A program made the translations under genes and the position numbers. This document shows, in pieces, positions 61,908 through 64,000 of a DNA stretch of 64,000 nt. Below the pieces are notes generated by a model. That model saw nothing but the letters and a program-made list of their open reading frames with translations, searched no databases and had not been told where the DNA came from. Position 1 is the stretch's first letter, and every line of letters begins with the position of its first letter. Source of the DNA: JBGTSJ01 sp041940305 (GTDB taxonomy: Bacteria > Planctomycetota > Planctomycetia > Planctomycetales > Planctomycetaceae). The stretch lies in assembly GCA_041940305.1 (NCBI GenBank), contig JBGTSJ010000008.1, positions 124,001 to 188,000 on the forward strand. The letters run 5' to 3'.

Positions 61908-62402
61908 TCAATCGAGATTCAAAGTCGGCGTGTTCTCCTTGCCTTCTTCGACGGTCACTTTAAGCGGCGTCGTCACTGTGTTCCCGTAATGCTCGGGAAC
62001 CAGCGCCTTCAATGGCGGCGGAGTGCCGGCCGTGGTGGGAGGTGCTCCTCCCTGGATGATCTGCATTGGATCGCCGGCGCTCGTCGAGTCAGCGCCGCCT
62101 TCGAACTTGGTCACCGTGACTGTGTTTTCACCGATCGGAGCGCCGTCCCCCTGCTCGTACGTCGTCAGTTCAAATACTCCCTGTTCATTGGAGACCCCCG
62201 TCGAAGGGACGCCGGAGCCGGGGCCGTAAAACGAAACCGTGGCGCCGGCAAGAGGCTGGCCCTGGTAATTGACAGTGCCCTTCACAGGCGCAACGGTCGG
62301 CCTTTCAGGACCCGAGTCTCCGCCGCACCCTTCGATGAAACACAATGCGGCTGCTGCCAAGACGAAGGAAACCCGACGGCTAGTATACGAATGATTGTGC
62401 AT
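61908..62402 (-). CDS. Lipoprotein with carboxypeptidase-regulatory-like (transthyretin-like) domain
   Basis: 164 residues. Lipoprotein signal (hydrophobic FVLAAAALCFIEG then Cys; lipobox IEGC, near residue 26). A beta-sandwich domain follows: VKGTVNYQGQPLAGATVSFYGPG (about 39-61), GVFELTTYEQGDGAPIGENTVTV (about 74-96), ending ALVPEHYGNTVTTPLKVTVEEG. Such small transthyretin-like lipoproteins accompany DUF1559 genes throughout planctomycetes; here the DUF1559 gene is just upstream. Function unknown. Confidence 0.85.
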   Translation of the reverse strand: MHNHSYTSRRVSFVLAAAALCFIEGCGGDSGPERPTVAPVKGTVNYQGQPLAGATVSFYGPGSGVPSTGVSNEQGVFELTTYEQGDGAPIGENTVTVTKFEGGADSTSAGDPMQIIQGGAPPTTAGTPPPLKALVPEHYGNTVTTPLKVTVEEGKENTPTLNLD

Positions 62403-62508
62403 TGTCGTGCAGGTTGCTGAGGAAATGAGGACATCAAAAGCTTATGGACGGAGCGTTGCTCCGTCCATAGCGACCCGAATCAGCTGACTTCGCCATCAAA
62501 GGCGTTGC

Positions 62509-63534
<1,026 letters not shown>

Positions 63535-63804
63535 CTTCAACCTCCGAATCAGGGAATGAACGTCGATATCAAGCAAACGCGGAGCTACCCCGCGAAAGAC
63601 AGGGTAGCCACCGATAGGCGCGGCAAGTATGGGACAGATTTGAGAATGAGAACGATATCGCCAAAGCAATCAGATTGCCTTGGGCAGCCTTGACTTGTAA
63701 TCTTTCGGTTGGGCACTGTCAATCTGCTGATGCATAATGCGGCGCTGCGTTGTGCCGCGCCGACGGAGTGTCGGACGATCCATTGGGCGGGACAGGCGAT
63801 TGGC

Positions 63805-64000
63805 GTGAGCTCCATTCGGCGTGACCGACGGACATCCGAACGATCTGCACTCGGTGCAGCACAGTTCCGCGTCCGGCTCTGGTTTTGGGTCATTGTGCTG
63901 GTCGGCGCCGGAGCAGGACTCGCCGTTTTCTCTCCGAGATTGATGGTGATCTACCATCAGCGGGCTGCGATCAAAGCCCTTTCGGCCCAGCAGCCGGATG
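63805..64000 (+). CDS. Start of a membrane-anchored protein (cut by the window edge)
   Basis: Open from GTG 63805 to the last base, 65 codons with no stop. Basic leader (SSIRRDRRTSER), one hydrophobic span FRVRLWFWVIVLVGAGAGLAVFSP (about 21-44), then YHQRAAIKALSAQQPD. The positive-inside layout and span suggest a real N-terminus of a type II-like membrane protein. Divergent from the DUF1559 gene. Family not recognisable from this piece. Confidence 0.5.
   Translation, partial: MSSIRRDRRTSERSALGAAQFRVRLWFWVIVLVGAGAGLAVFSPRLMVIYHQRAAIKALSAQQPD

Overview
The window is 64 kb of high-GC bacterial chromosome from a planctomycete, probably of the Planctomycetaceae lineage. Diagnostic families are a DUF1559 prepilin-like protein, a DUF1552/DUF1592 pair with c-type haem motifs, very large PQQ-like beta-propeller proteins, FG-GAP/ASPIC proteins, a stand-alone PutA-type proline dehydrogenase and two tandem ClpP genes. 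There is no rRNA operon, no CRISPR array and no intact insertion sequence. Two tRNA genes are present: Ala(CGC) and Asp(GTC).

Layout. 0-5 kb: NUDIX tail, AIM24-like protein, small lipoprotein, proline dehydrogenase, creatininase-family amidase. 5-10 kb: a tightly coupled operon of an N-formylglutamate amidohydrolase-like protein, a DUF1704 (QEGLA) metallopeptidase, a glutathione-synthetase-like ATP-grasp ligase and topoisomerase IB. 10-16 kb: LigD-Ku end-joining operon, CsbD-like protein, SDR oxidoreductase. 15-27 kb: cardiolipin synthase, SH3-like protein, tRNA-Ala, D-2-hydroxyacid dehydrogenase, DNA polymerase I, two small membrane proteins, pyruvate carboxylase. 27-36 kb: UMP kinase, aminotransferase, three-gene ABC exporter, membrane protein, clpP1-clpP2, lipoprotein, TPR protein. 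36-43 kb: small membrane proteins, GT39-like glycosyltransferase, ParB with two parS-like sites upstream, hypothetical proteins. 43-56 kb: DUF1552/DUF1592 pair, PQQ-like proteins, zinc-ribbon protein, SGNH hydrolase, DUF1569 protein, tRNA-Asp. 56-57 kb: a decayed integrative element (truncated integrase plus a KAP P-loop NTPase fragment). 57-64 kb: two FG-GAP proteins, a transthyretin-like lipoprotein, a DUF1559 protein, and the start of a membrane protein.

The best candidate for an under-described system is the 5.1-8.9 kb operon. It pairs an ATP-grasp amide ligase with two predicted zinc hydrolases, joined by two ATGA start/stop overlaps, and so looks like an add/remove cycle for an amino acid or peptide tag. 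DUF1704 also contains the eukaryotic tubulin tyrosine carboxypeptidase MATCAP, while tubulin tyrosine ligase is an ATP-grasp enzyme, so the bacterial operon resembles that pair in enzyme type. Other points of note are an integrase gene that ends inside, and antisense to, tRNA-Asp; two parS-like sites 1 kb apart upstream of an orphan parB; and several families of intergenic inverted repeats, three of which fill the gaps of the ABC operon. Gene starts were chosen from homology, Shine-Dalgarno spacing and overlaps; non-ATG starts are common here.
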